The notes under the pieces: generated by a model | What the model was told of the DNA's origin: nothing | Databases searched by the model: none | The model's input: only the letters and a program-made list of their open reading frames with translations | Shown here: positions 44,267 to 52,924 of the stretch, one piece after another | Layout: every line of letters starts with the position of its first letter | Numbering within the stretch: the stretch's first letter is position 1 | Source of the DNA: Paraclostridium bifermentans | GTDB taxonomy: Bacteria > Bacillota > Clostridia > Peptostreptococcales > Peptostreptococcaceae | Assembly: GCF_019916025.1 (NCBI RefSeq) | Contig: NZ_CP079737.1 | Coordinates: 806,001 to 870,000, forward strand | Direction of reading: 5' to 3' | DNA length: 64,000 bases | Translations under genes and position numbers: made by a program

Positions 44267-44749
44267 TTATACAGTTAAATCGTTTTCATTTTTTATTGTT
44301 GTTGCTTCATTAATAGTATCCCCTATAACAAAGCATAAAAGAGCTAATATAAAATATATAGCCATTTGTGGGGTAATAAAAATTCCTGGGAATAAATCTA
44401 TTATTCTCATTCCTGTTACACCATTACATAACATACATACATAATTTAGTACTAAATTTATAAATAGTAAATATCCTAATTTTCTAAATCGTTTTGTATT
44501 TTCTGTTATAAAAATGTTTGTTCCAGAACTATCTACTATTTTCAATAATATAATAAACATAGTAAAATAAGATACTCCTACTAAAAATATACTTATTGAA
44601 GATACTAACTTATTTGTATTTCTGAAACTTTCTAAAATATATGGAATTCCCCCAAATATACTAAGTACAAGCATTATTCCCCATAGAAAAATTGATATTG
44701 TTAATGCATAATATAGCGTATTCTTTGTTTTTCTTGAATTATTTAACAT
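44267..44749 (-). CDS. DUF2975 membrane protein
   Basis: Protein of 160 residues with four membrane helices and the DUF2975 pattern: a loop with NIFITENTKRFRKLGYLLF between helices 2 and 3, and a last helix at MAIYFILALLCFVIG. Such genes normally precede a small XRE-family regulator in the same operon. Here no regulator follows; the next downstream sequence is the ASCH fragment. GGGGGCATTTTTT precedes the ATG. Two palindromes lie in its promoter region. Confidence 0.82.
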   Translation of the reverse strand: MLNNSRKTKNTLYYALTISIFLWGIMLVLSIFGGIPYILESFRNTNKLVSSISIFLVGVSYFTMFIILLKIVDSSGTNIFITENTKRFRKLGYLLFINLVLNYVCMLCNGVTGMRIIDLFPGIFITPQMAIYFILALLCFVIGDTINEATTIKNENDLTV

Positions 44750-44781
44750 AAAAAATGCCCCCTTTTACTTTATTATAACAC

Positions 44782-44824
44782 TGTTATTATTCCTTAACAA
44801 TAACATATTATTGTTTATCAATAA
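44782..44824. promoter_or_regulatory. Two palindromes upstream of the DUF2975 gene
   Basis: TGTTATT (44782-44788) pairs with AATAACA (44799-44805), and TTATTG (44808-44813) pairs with CAATAA (44819-44824). They lie 33-75 bases upstream of the minus-strand start and look like binding sites for a dimeric repressor. Confidence 0.4.
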
Positions 44825-44897
44825 AAATATTGAGACGAAATTTTGGAACAAAATATATTATATTATCTATTATTAAAATATAATTTAAAATTGTTAA

Positions 44898-45149
44898 ATC
44901 AACTCTATACATAGATATATACTATCTGCTTTAGAAGTAGTTGTTGGTGCAATAGTTGGAATAATAATTTTTAAAGAAACTATGACAGGTCTTCAAGTTT
45001 TAGGCGCAATTATAGTTGTATTAGCATCATTAGGCTCAACAGTCTTAGACTATATTCAAAATGCAACATCTGTGTTGGTTGGATATCTACCACCTAAATT
45101 AGCAAATCACATTCGTTTTAAGGAAAAAGCAACATCTGAAGAAAAATAA
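44898..45149 (+). pseudogene. 3' fragment of an EamA/DMT transporter gene
   Basis: The frame reads YILSALEVVVGAIVGIIIF then FKETMTGLQVLGAIIVVLAS, the last two helices of an EamA-type drug/metabolite transporter, with a complete C-terminus. A stop lies immediately upstream and there is no start or ribosome site, so the first three quarters are lost. A terminator hairpin (45167-45197) is kept. Confidence 0.75.
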
Positions 45150-45488
45150 TATATTTAAAAGCTTAGGATATTGAATAATAATTCAATATCTTTTTTTATC
45201 AATTTTTAGAACTATTTCATTGAAGTATCAATCAGAAAATATATATCTATTATTAAGTTTATTAGATAATAGATTATTTATTAAAAAGGCATAATTTTTA
45301 TCTAAACCTTTTACTTAGGAGGTTTCTGGAATGAGTAGATATTAAGAGAAGAACTGTGAAGTGTAGATATCGGATTATAAATAGTAACTATGATATAATA
45401 TGAAATATACTTATTAAGTAATTGTTACACAATAAAAAGTAAATATATTTTATAGATGCAAAATATAAGTCTGGGGGAGTAATTACAT
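45150..45488. other. Intergenic region after the EamA fragment
   Basis: About 340 bases. It holds the old terminator at 45167-45197 and, at 45316-45345, a strong AGGAGGT ribosome site followed by ATG and a stop after four codons (MSRY). The latter looks like the kept front end of a lost gene, or a leader peptide. The ATAATATG-type promoter of the HD gene should lie in the last 100 bases. Nothing else is clear. Confidence 0.5.
45167..45197 (+). terminator. Terminator after the EamA fragment
   Basis: GATATTGAAT pairs with ATTCAATATC, followed by seven Ts. Confidence 0.82.
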
Positions 45489-46070
45489 ATGAACGCATCA
45501 ACATTTCTAGAAATATTAAAAGTAGCAGAAAAATTAAAATGTACCACTAGGCATTCATGGACATCGAGTGGACGTCATGAGAGTGTAGCTGAACATAGCT
45601 GGCGTATCGCATTAATGGCATTATTGATGAGAGATGAATTTCCAAATATTGATATGGATAAGGTAATTCGTATGTGTTTGATTCATGATTTAGGGGAAGC
45701 TTTTACAGGAGATATACCTGCATTTGATAAGAGAGAAGAAGATAGTGAAAAAGAGGATGCTATTTTTTTACAATGGATTGAGACATTCCCTGCTCCTCAT
45801 AGAGAGGAGTTTATAGAACTTTTAGTTGAAATGAATGAACGCAAAACAGGTGAAGCAAAGCTGTATAAAGCATTAGACAACTTAGAAGCAGTGATTCAAC
45901 ATAACGAGGCCGATATTAGCACTTGGATTCCATTAGAATACGATTTACAGTTTACATATGGTTCAGATAAGGTAGAATTTTCATCATATTTAAAAGAATT
46001 AAAGAAAGAAATAGATAAAAGAACGAAAGAAAAAATAGTTCAAAATAGTGAAGTTCATATAACTAATTAA
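45489..46070 (+). CDS. HD-domain phosphohydrolase (HDDC2/YfbR type)
   Basis: Protein of 193 residues with the HD metal motif spread as RHESVAEHSWRIA ... CLIHDLGEAFTGDIPA, plus the conserved LDNLEAVIQHNEAD near the C-terminus. This is the pattern of HDDC2/YfbR 5'-deoxynucleotidases, which split dNMPs to deoxynucleosides. GGGGGAG precedes the ATG. Codons such as CGC, CGT and GGC are more frequent than in neighbouring genes, hinting at transfer. It borders the decayed region. Its stop lies within a 27-bp palindrome. Confidence 0.88.
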   Translation: MNASTFLEILKVAEKLKCTTRHSWTSSGRHESVAEHSWRIALMALLMRDEFPNIDMDKVIRMCLIHDLGEAFTGDIPAFDKREEDSEKEDAIFLQWIETFPAPHREEFIELLVEMNERKTGEAKLYKALDNLEAVIQHNEADISTWIPLEYDLQFTYGSDKVEFSSYLKELKKEIDKRTKEKIVQNSEVHITN

Positions 46071-46110
46071 AGGATCATTATTAAATAATGATCCTTTAAT
46101 TAGTTATATG
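46056..46110. terminator. Long palindromic terminator over the HD gene stop codon
   Basis: Perfect 27-base arms (46056-46082 and 46084-46110), centred on AAAGGATCATTATT, overlap the last codons and stop of the HD gene. The paired tails are AT-rich rather than a simple T-run. Confidence 0.7.
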
Positions 46111-46441
46111 ATTAAATTTACTAAAATTTATTAACTAGAGATGAGATAAACTTATTTTAAAAAGTTTACTATGAAATATAGATAGTTAAAATTATAAAAT
46201 AAATTAAAAATAGGTTTTATGATAAATGTTTTCTAAAAACAGCTTAAAATGGATAAAAACCTAAGAATATAGTTAAAAAATGGTATAAAATGGGAGATGA
46301 CACAAAAAATTAACTGGAATTTATATAAAAAAAAGAATATAATGACAAAGTGTGACATTTGATTACAATATTGTTATTGAATATATCTAGGCAAAGTACT
46401 AATATATTTATAGATTATGAACATTTTAGAGGAGAGTAAGT
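46111..46441 (+). other. Leader/promoter region of the dlt operon
   Basis: About 330 non-coding bases. A near-perfect hairpin TAGGTTTTAT/ATAAAAACCTA spans about 46211-46262, and a TATAAT lies near 46337. In C. difficile the dlt operon answers to an ECF sigma factor induced by lysozyme; I could not identify such a promoter here. Confidence 0.4.
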
Positions 46442-47632
46442 ATGAAAAAATTAATTTATTTCATTATACCATTAGTAGTGGGCGGTATATTTTTATTCGG
46501 ACTAAATAAATTCCTTGATTCTAAAATTGACTACATGCTTGAAGAAAAAGATTTAAAACCAATAATGAACAATTCTTTAAGTAATATAAAAGATAAAGGC
46601 GTTATTGCTAATAACCATTTTTTACAGAAAAAAGATATAATGATGCTAGGATCATCAGAGTTAGGGCATTCAACAAAGCAACACCCTACTTACTATTTTA
46701 ATACAAACAGAAGTAAAAATGGAGTTATTACGATCGGGAGAGCATATACTCAGAACTTACAAGATACTACTATTTTAGGTAGTTTTGATCCAAGTATAAA
46801 GGATAAAAAGGTTGTTTTATTAGTTTCAATGCAGTGGTTTATGGATAAAGAAGGGGTTACTTCTCATCACTATCAGACGAGATTTTCTCCAACTCAATTT
46901 TATGCATTTTTAAACAACCCAGATATTTCTAAGGAAAATAAGATTAAATTTGCAAATAGAGCAAGTAAATTATTAATTGGATCAGAAGAATACAAGTCTG
47001 AGGCCGTATATGCTAAGTTATATAGTTCTGATACATTTGTATCAAAAGTTGAAAAAGTGCTATTAGCACCTTATTTCGAGTTTAGAGAAGATACAGTAAA
47101 ACTTAAAGAAAAAGGTATGTTATATGAAAGGTTAGTGAATTTACCTGATAAAAAAGCTTTAGCACCTGGAAAGCCTATTAATTGGAACAAAGAAATGGAC
47201 CAAGCTATAGTAGATGCTAAAAAGAGAGTAGGTAAAAATAATCTATGTATAGATAAAATATACTATAAAAAGAATTTTGGAAAGAACTTAGATAAAGTAA
47301 GAGGTAAATATAAGGATGTGAACCTTGTAGATTCAAAAGAGTTTGATGATTACCAACTTACTCTAGACGTGTGCAACGATTTAGGGATAAAACCTGTAAT
47401 TGTACTTATACCTGGAATGGATAAGTTTTACAATGTAACGGGTATATCAAAAGATGAAAGATATGAATTCTATAATAAAGCAGGTAATCTTGCAAAACAA
47501 CATGGTTTTGATGTTATTGATTTAAGATCAAAAGAAAATGAAAAGTATTATTTACGTGATGTAATGCATCTTGGAACGAAAGGTTGGGTAGATGTTTGTG
47601 AAAAGTTATTTAAAGAATTTAACCAGCAATAA
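46442..47632 (+). CDS. dltD: D-alanyl-lipoteichoic acid biosynthesis protein DltD
   Basis: Protein of 396 residues, anchored by one N-terminal helix (about 4-22), with an extracellular SGNH-like domain. The catalytic serine lies in MLGSSELGHST, and the Asp/His pair in LRDVMHLGTKGW. It transfers D-alanine to teichoic acid outside the cell. It is the first gene of the operon, the order known in C. difficile (dltDABC), unlike Bacillus where dltD is late. GAGGAGAG precedes the ATG. Confidence 0.95.
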   Translation: MKKLIYFIIPLVVGGIFLFGLNKFLDSKIDYMLEEKDLKPIMNNSLSNIKDKGVIANNHFLQKKDIMMLGSSELGHSTKQHPTYYFNTNRSKNGVITIGRAYTQNLQDTTILGSFDPSIKDKKVVLLVSMQWFMDKEGVTSHHYQTRFSPTQFYAFLNNPDISKENKIKFANRASKLLIGSEEYKSEAVYAKLYSSDTFVSKVEKVLLAPYFEFREDTVKLKEKGMLYERLVNLPDKKALAPGKPINWNKEMDQAIVDAKKRVGKNNLCIDKIYYKKNFGKNLDKVRGKYKDVNLVDSKEFDDYQLTLDVCNDLGIKPVIVLIPGMDKFYNVTGISKDERYEFYNKAGNLAKQHGFDVIDLRSKENEKYYLRDVMHLGTKGWVDVCEKLFKEFNQQ

Positions 47633-47738
47633 GTACTTAATGATGAGTATTTGTTTTACGATAATAATAATTGCAGCAATATTAATATTAACATTTACTC
47701 CATTTAAAGAATTGCCATTCATATACAATGAGTTTTAA
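47592..47738 (+). CDS. dltX: DltX, teichoic acid D-alanylation microprotein
   Basis: A 48-codon ORF overlapping the last 41 bases of dltD in another frame. It has a basic N-terminus, one membrane helix (about 17-34) and the diagnostic C-terminus FIYNEF, by which DltX is recognised. It begins at ATG behind AAAGG; a shorter start at 47640 is possible but lacks a ribosome site. In Bacillus and Lactobacillus, DltX is needed for D-alanylation; its FIYN motif is thought to carry D-Ala to DltD. dltA follows after 15 bases. Confidence 0.85.
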   Translation: MFVKSYLKNLTSNKYLMMSICFTIIIIAAILILTFTPFKELPFIYNEF

Positions 47739-47753
47739 TGAGGAGGATTAGAC

Positions 47754-49268
47754 ATGAAAATTATTGAAGGTATAAAAAAGTATTCAAATACAGATAGAAT
47801 AGCATTAAAATGCAATGACGAAAATCTTTCATACAAAGATTTAGATAAGTACTCAGAAGCTATTGCTTTATACTTAAAAGACATTTATGGAGATGAGGAT
47901 ACTCCTATAGTTATATATGGAAATAAAGAAAATAAGATAATGGCATGTATGATAGGGGCTTTAAAATCAGGAAGAGCTTATGTACCGTTAGACATAAGCT
48001 TCCCAATAGATAGAGTATTTGAAGTAACAAAAGAAGTTAAACCGAAGGTAGTTTTCAATTTCAGTGAAGAAACTAACTTTGGAGATTTAAATATTGTAAA
48101 TGAAGAAAAACTTAATGAAATAATAAAAACTTATGAAGGTAAGTCAATATCTAAAGAAAACTGGGTAAAAGATGATGAAAATGCATACATTTTATTTACA
48201 TCAGGAAGTACAGGAAAGCCAAAAGGGGTACAAATAAGTTCTAATAACTTAGATAGCTTTGTTGATTGGATAAGTCCATACTTAAAAATTGATGGAAGTG
48301 AGAAAGTTATAATGAACCAAGCTGCATACTCATTTGATCTTTCAGTAACATCTATATATCCAGGATTAGTTCATGGTGCTACATTATTTTCTTTATCAAA
48401 GAAAGTTTTAGCAGATTATAAAGAATTATTTAATCAATTTGGTAAGTCAGATATGGCTGTTTGGGTTTCTACTCCATCATTTGCAGGTGTTTGTGTAACA
48501 GAAAATAGTTTTAATAGTGAAATGTTACCAAAATTAGAGTCTATGATATTCATAGGTGAAGCTCTTCCAAAACCTTTAACTAAAGAGTTATTAGAGCGAT
48601 TCCCAAATACTAGAGTTATAAATGGATATGGACCAACAGAAGCAACAGTAGGTGTCAGTGTAAATGATATGTCAGAAGAACTTATAAATGATGAAAAAAG
48701 TTTACCAGTTGGGTATCCTATGGAAAACTGTAAAATAAAGATATTAGATGAAAATGGAAATGAAGTTAAAGAAGGCGAAAAAGGTGAAATTATAATAATT
48801 GGACCTTCTGTTTCAAAAGGTTATTTTAATAACAAGGAAAAAACTGATGAAGTATTCTTCTATGGTGAAATAGATGGAGTTAAGTATAGAGCTTACAGAA
48901 CAGGGGATATGGGATATCTATTAGGTGGGAATATTTACTACTGTGGAAGAAGAGATTTCCAAATAAAATTAAATGGATTTAGAATAGAAATCGAAGATAT
49001 AGAGAGCAATTTAAGAAAAGTTGAAAATGTTAAAAATGCAATAGTTTTACCAGTTTATAAAAATGAAAAAATTGCTTACTTAAAAGGAATTGTAGAATTA
49101 AAAGAAAGTAATTCATTAAGTGATATAAAAAATGGAGTGGTAATAAAAAAAGAATTAGGTAAGTATATCCCTTCATATATGATACCTAGAACTATAAAAA
49201 TTATAGATGAGTTCCCTACAAATATTAATGGGAAAATAGATAGAAAGAAACTTATGGAGGAAAATTAA
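47754..49268 (+). CDS. dltA: D-alanine--D-alanyl carrier protein ligase DltA
   Basis: Adenylating enzyme of 504 residues that activates D-alanine and loads it onto DltC. It carries the P-loop LFTSGSTGKPKG, the GYGPTEATVG block, YRTGD and the C-terminal lysine in INGKIDRKKL. Length equals Bacillus DltA (about 503). GAGGAGG stands before the ATG. It ends inside the dltB start (one-base overlap, TAATG), so the genes are translationally coupled. Confidence 0.97.
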   Translation: MKIIEGIKKYSNTDRIALKCNDENLSYKDLDKYSEAIALYLKDIYGDEDTPIVIYGNKENKIMACMIGALKSGRAYVPLDISFPIDRVFEVTKEVKPKVVFNFSEETNFGDLNIVNEEKLNEIIKTYEGKSISKENWVKDDENAYILFTSGSTGKPKGVQISSNNLDSFVDWISPYLKIDGSEKVIMNQAAYSFDLSVTSIYPGLVHGATLFSLSKKVLADYKELFNQFGKSDMAVWVSTPSFAGVCVTENSFNSEMLPKLESMIFIGEALPKPLTKELLERFPNTRVINGYGPTEATVGVSVNDMSEELINDEKSLPVGYPMENCKIKILDENGNEVKEGEKGEIIIIGPSVSKGYFNNKEKTDEVFFYGEIDGVKYRAYRTGDMGYLLGGNIYYCGRRDFQIKLNGFRIEIEDIESNLRKVENVKNAIVLPVYKNEKIAYLKGIVELKESNSLSDIKNGVVIKKELGKYIPSYMIPRTIKIIDEFPTNINGKIDRKKLMEEN

Positions 49269-50416
49269 TGACTTTTTCACAATATGGAGATTATTTTTAT
49301 CTTTATATATTACTATTAACAGCAATACCAGCAGTGATTTTAGGTTTAAGAGAAAAAAATATAAAGTATTATGGTATGATAGCAACTGCATTCATGATAC
49401 TTTTAATAGTTGGTGTAAATGTTAGACTTTCATTTTTAATAGCATTTATGGTGTTAGAAATAATAGTAGTAAAAGGATATGAATATGTAAGAAAAAAAAC
49501 AGATAGCAAATTGGTTTATAGACTATTTTTGCTAGCTTCTATGTCTCCTATTATAATAAATAAAATTTCGCCGCTTACATCATTTGGAGCAATAGGGTTT
49601 ATAGGTATATCATACCTAAACTTTAGAACTATACAAATGGTAATTGAAATTTATGATGGAGCAATTAAAGAAGTTAAAATTTCAACAATGCTTTATTTTG
49701 TATTGTTTTTCCCAACATTAAGTTCTGGGCCGATCGATAGATCAAGAAGATTTGAAAAAGACTTAGAAAAGAAGATACCTAAAGAGGAATATATAGATGA
49801 TTATTTAATACCAGGTATTAAAAAGATATTCATGGGTGTTGGATATAAATTTGTAATAGCATTTTTAGTAAACACATATTGGATGTCAAAAATACCTTCA
49901 GAAATAAACTTTGCAAATGCTATGAGTTATATGTATGCATATAGCTTATATTTATTCTTTGACTTTGGAGGATATAGTTTATTTGCTGTGGGAACAAGTT
50001 ATATATTTGGTATAAAAGCACCAGATAACTTCGATAAGCCATTCTTAAGTAAGGATATGAAAGAATTCTGGACAAGATGGCATATAAGTCTTTCAAGATG
50101 GTTTGGGGATTATATTTTCTCTAGATTTGTAATTGCATCTATGAGAAAGAAAAGATTTAAGAAAAGAGCTACAGCATCTCATGTTGCACAAATGATTACA
50201 ATGATAACTATGGGATTTTGGCATGGTTTAACATGGTTTTACATTGTGTACGGGATATACCAAGGGGTAGTGCTTGTACTTACAGATATGTATCAAAAGA
50301 AATCAAAGTTTTACAAAAAACATAAAAAAGATAAGTGGTTTGAGATTGTACAAATTGTTATAACATTCCATATAGCATGCTTTGGATTGTTAATTTTCTC
50401 AGGTTACTTTGCTTAA
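49268..50416 (+). CDS. dltB: D-alanyl transfer protein DltB (MBOAT)
   Basis: Membrane-bound O-acyltransferase of 382 residues with about 11 helices. The catalytic histidine lies in MGFWHGLTWFYIVYG, and FWTRWHISLSRWFGDY is the other family block. It moves D-alanine from DltC across the membrane for DltD to use. It starts within the dltA stop and ends 17 bases before dltC. Confidence 0.97.
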   Translation: MTFSQYGDYFYLYILLLTAIPAVILGLREKNIKYYGMIATAFMILLIVGVNVRLSFLIAFMVLEIIVVKGYEYVRKKTDSKLVYRLFLLASMSPIIINKISPLTSFGAIGFIGISYLNFRTIQMVIEIYDGAIKEVKISTMLYFVLFFPTLSSGPIDRSRRFEKDLEKKIPKEEYIDDYLIPGIKKIFMGVGYKFVIAFLVNTYWMSKIPSEINFANAMSYMYAYSLYLFFDFGGYSLFAVGTSYIFGIKAPDNFDKPFLSKDMKEFWTRWHISLSRWFGDYIFSRFVIASMRKKRFKKRATASHVAQMITMITMGFWHGLTWFYIVYGIYQGVVLVLTDMYQKKSKFYKKHKKDKWFEIVQIVITFHIACFGLLIFSGYFA

Positions 50417-50433
50417 TTTAAGGAGGATATAAA

Positions 50434-50664
50434 ATGCAAGAGACAGTTATAGGAATTTTTGAAGATGTTTTAGGTTGTGACGAAATAAGAGAGGATTTAA
50501 ATTTAAATTTATTTGAAGCAGAACTTTTAGATTCATTAGCGATAATAGAAGTTTTACTTGAAATTGAAGAAAGACTAGGAATAACACTTCAACCAACAGA
50601 TTTAGAAAGAAGTGACATGGCAACAGTAAATAACTTAGTTAAGTTCTTAGAAGGTAGAAAATAA
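50434..50664 (+). CDS. dltC: D-alanyl carrier protein DltC
   Basis: Acyl-carrier-like protein of 76 residues. The phosphopantetheine serine is S34 in ELLDSLAIIE. It carries D-alanine from DltA to DltB. AAGGAGG precedes the ATG. Last gene of the operon, followed by a hairpin that contains an AAGGAGG/CCTCCTT stem. Confidence 0.96.
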   Translation: MQETVIGIFEDVLGCDEIREDLNLNLFEAELLDSLAIIEVLLEIEERLGITLQPTDLERSDMATVNNLVKFLEGRK

Positions 50665-50688
50665 TAAAATTTAATAATAAATAAAATT

Positions 50689-50719
50689 AAGGAGGAAATT
50701 TTATTTCCTCCTTGGTTTA
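50689..50719. terminator. Terminator after dltC
   Basis: AAGGAGGAAA pairs with TTTCCTCCTT and is followed by GGTTTATTT. It sits between dltC and the minus-strand gene. Confidence 0.75.
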
Positions 50720-50720
50720 T

Positions 50721-51023
50721 TTATAAAACATCGATATAATCCATATATTCAACTATATCATTATAAATTTCAAATACAGGACTTATATTTTTCATAGTAT
50801 TATCAAAGTACAATTTTATAACATCGTCAGTTTTATAAAGAACTAAATCTTTATTATCTTGATTTGTAAAAGATATAGTTTTTTCACTGTTATACTCATC
50901 AACATCAATAGTTTTTACAACACAATTATGTTTGCTTATTTTTGTAGCAATGTTGAAAAGTAAATCATCAGTGCAGTTTTCTAGTCTTAAAACTAGACAA
51001 TGATATGTAGTTTTAAAATTCAT
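50721..51023 (-). CDS. Uncharacterised 100-aa soluble protein
   Basis: The frame extends further upstream, but AAGGAGG with 5-base spacing points to the ATG at 51023. The protein (MNFKTTYHCLVLRLEN ...) has alternating strands and helices, is acidic at the C-terminus and has no signal peptide. It stands alone between dltC and murJ. I do not recognise a family. Confidence 0.65.
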   Translation of the reverse strand: MNFKTTYHCLVLRLENCTDDLLFNIATKISKHNCVVKTIDVDEYNSEKTISFTNQDNKDLVLYKTDDVIKLYFDNTMKNISPVFEIYNDIVEYMDYIDVL

Positions 51024-51199
51024 GGGAACCTCCTTGAATAAAGTCAAAATTTGGCATATTATAATGCCATATAAAAATTTTAACACATTTATATAAAAAA
51101 ACAAATTTGCAAAATATAAAAATAAATATATAATATATAAAATAGACTAGTTAAGGAAATAATTAAATTAAACTTAAGATTCAGAGGAGACGAAGTTTT

Positions 51200-52747
51200 A
51201 TGTCAAAAGTAGCAAAAGCAGCTGTCGGTTTAATGGCTGCAACATTAATAGCCAAGATACTAGGATTTGGGCGTGAGCTAGCACTAGCATCAGCGTATGG
51301 AGCATCAGGTACTAGTGATGCATTCTTAGTAGCTATGAATATACCAGCAGTTATATTCTCGGCAATAGGAACATCTTTAGGAACTGCATTTATACCTCTA
51401 TATTGTGACCTAGAGGCTAAACAAGGAAAAAAAGCTTCCCTTAGATTTTCGAATAACGTACTTAATATAGTTGTTTTGTTATGTTTAATAACTTCTTTAG
51501 TAGGAGTTGTTTTTACAGAACCAATTGTTAAGTTGTTTGCGGTTGGATTTAAAGGAGAAACATTAACTCAAGCTATATATTTTACAAGAGTACTAATTCT
51601 TGGAATGGCATTTTTAGGAATGAGTTACATAATGATGGCATTTTTACAAGTTAAAGAAAATTTTGTAATACCAGGGCTTATGTCTGTACCGTATAATATG
51701 CTTATTATAATTTCTATATTTTTAAGTGTAACAATTAATCCAAACTTACTACCTTGGGGTACTTTAATTGGATTATCTTTACAATTTATATTCCAATATC
51801 CATTTGCTCGTAAAAAGGGATTTAAGTACAGACCATATATAAATTTAAAAGATGAATACTTAAAGAGAATGTTATGGCTAATAGGACCTGTTTTAATAGG
51901 TGTAGCGGTAACTCAAGTTAATAGTATAGTAGATAGAACAATAGCTTCTACATTGGTAGAAGGAAGTATTTCTGCGCTTAATTATGCAACAAAATTAAAT
52001 CAGTTTGTAATGGGTATGTTTATAGTTTCTATATCTTCGGTTATATACCCAATGCTTTCTAAATTATCTACAGAGAATAATAAGAAGAAATTTAAAGAAT
52101 CAATAGTAACAGCTATAAACGTAGTTACATTAATAATAATACCTATTTCTGTAGGCGCTATAATACTTGCTGAGCCTATAGTTAAATTATTATTCCAAAG
52201 AGGAGAGTTTGATGCTAGAGCTACGCAAATGACAGCTATAGCACTTATATTCTATTCAATTGGTATGTTAGGATTTGGACTAAGAGATATTTTAGGAAAA
52301 ATATTCTATTCATTACAAGATACTAAAACACCAATGATAAATGGTATTATTGCAATGGTATTAAATATTGTATTAAACTTAGCTTTTGTAAAATATACTA
52401 ATATGGGATTAGGTGGGCTTGCATTTGCTACAAGTATTTCTTCTTTAGTAACTATAGCTTTATTATCTGTAAGTTTAAGAAGAAAAATAGGTGCGTTCGG
52501 TGGTAAGAAAATTATCTCAGTTCTTATAAAGTCGATAATAGCTGCACTTTTAATGGCGCTTGTAACTAAATTTACGTATAATGTTATAGATGCATTTTTA
52601 AGTGCTGGATTTATACAAGATGCAATTAAATTAGCTATATCTGTAGGCTTAGGTGCTATAGTATATGCAGTTTCAATAATTGTATTAAGAGTAGATGAAG
52701 TTAAATTAATATTTAAAATGATAAATAAAAAAGTAAAACGTAAATAA
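51200..52747 (+). CDS. murJ: Lipid II flippase MurJ
   Basis: Polytopic protein of 515 residues with about 14 helices of the MATE/MurJ type. GFGRELALASAYGASGTSDAF is the first conserved block, with QVNSIVDRTIAS and FQRGEFDARAT in the middle and FYSLQDTKTPM later. It flips the peptidoglycan precursor lipid II across the membrane. AGAGGAGA precedes the ATG. Monocistronic with its own terminator. Confidence 0.93.
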   Translation: MSKVAKAAVGLMAATLIAKILGFGRELALASAYGASGTSDAFLVAMNIPAVIFSAIGTSLGTAFIPLYCDLEAKQGKKASLRFSNNVLNIVVLLCLITSLVGVVFTEPIVKLFAVGFKGETLTQAIYFTRVLILGMAFLGMSYIMMAFLQVKENFVIPGLMSVPYNMLIIISIFLSVTINPNLLPWGTLIGLSLQFIFQYPFARKKGFKYRPYINLKDEYLKRMLWLIGPVLIGVAVTQVNSIVDRTIASTLVEGSISALNYATKLNQFVMGMFIVSISSVIYPMLSKLSTENNKKKFKESIVTAINVVTLIIIPISVGAIILAEPIVKLLFQRGEFDARATQMTAIALIFYSIGMLGFGLRDILGKIFYSLQDTKTPMINGIIAMVLNIVLNLAFVKYTNMGLGGLAFATSISSLVTIALLSVSLRRKIGAFGGKKIISVLIKSIIAALLMALVTKFTYNVIDAFLSAGFIQDAIKLAISVGLGAIVYAVSIIVLRVDEVKLIFKMINKKVKRK

Positions 52748-52764
52748 ATAAGTAAAATATAGAG

Positions 52765-52798
52765 AAAAAAAGCTACAGATTAATCTGTAGCTTTTTTG
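52765..52798 (+). terminator. Terminator after murJ
   Basis: AAAAAAGCTACAGAT pairs with ATCTGTAGCTTTTTT. Confidence 0.88.
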
Positions 52799-52924
52799 TT
52801 TTAAAATTATTAATATATATAATAGTTAGAAAATAAAGTTTATTTAACAATAAAAAGGAAATATATGTTAACTTGTAGAAATATAATATTAAAGTAAGAA
52901 AAAATAAAATAAATAGGTGATGTA

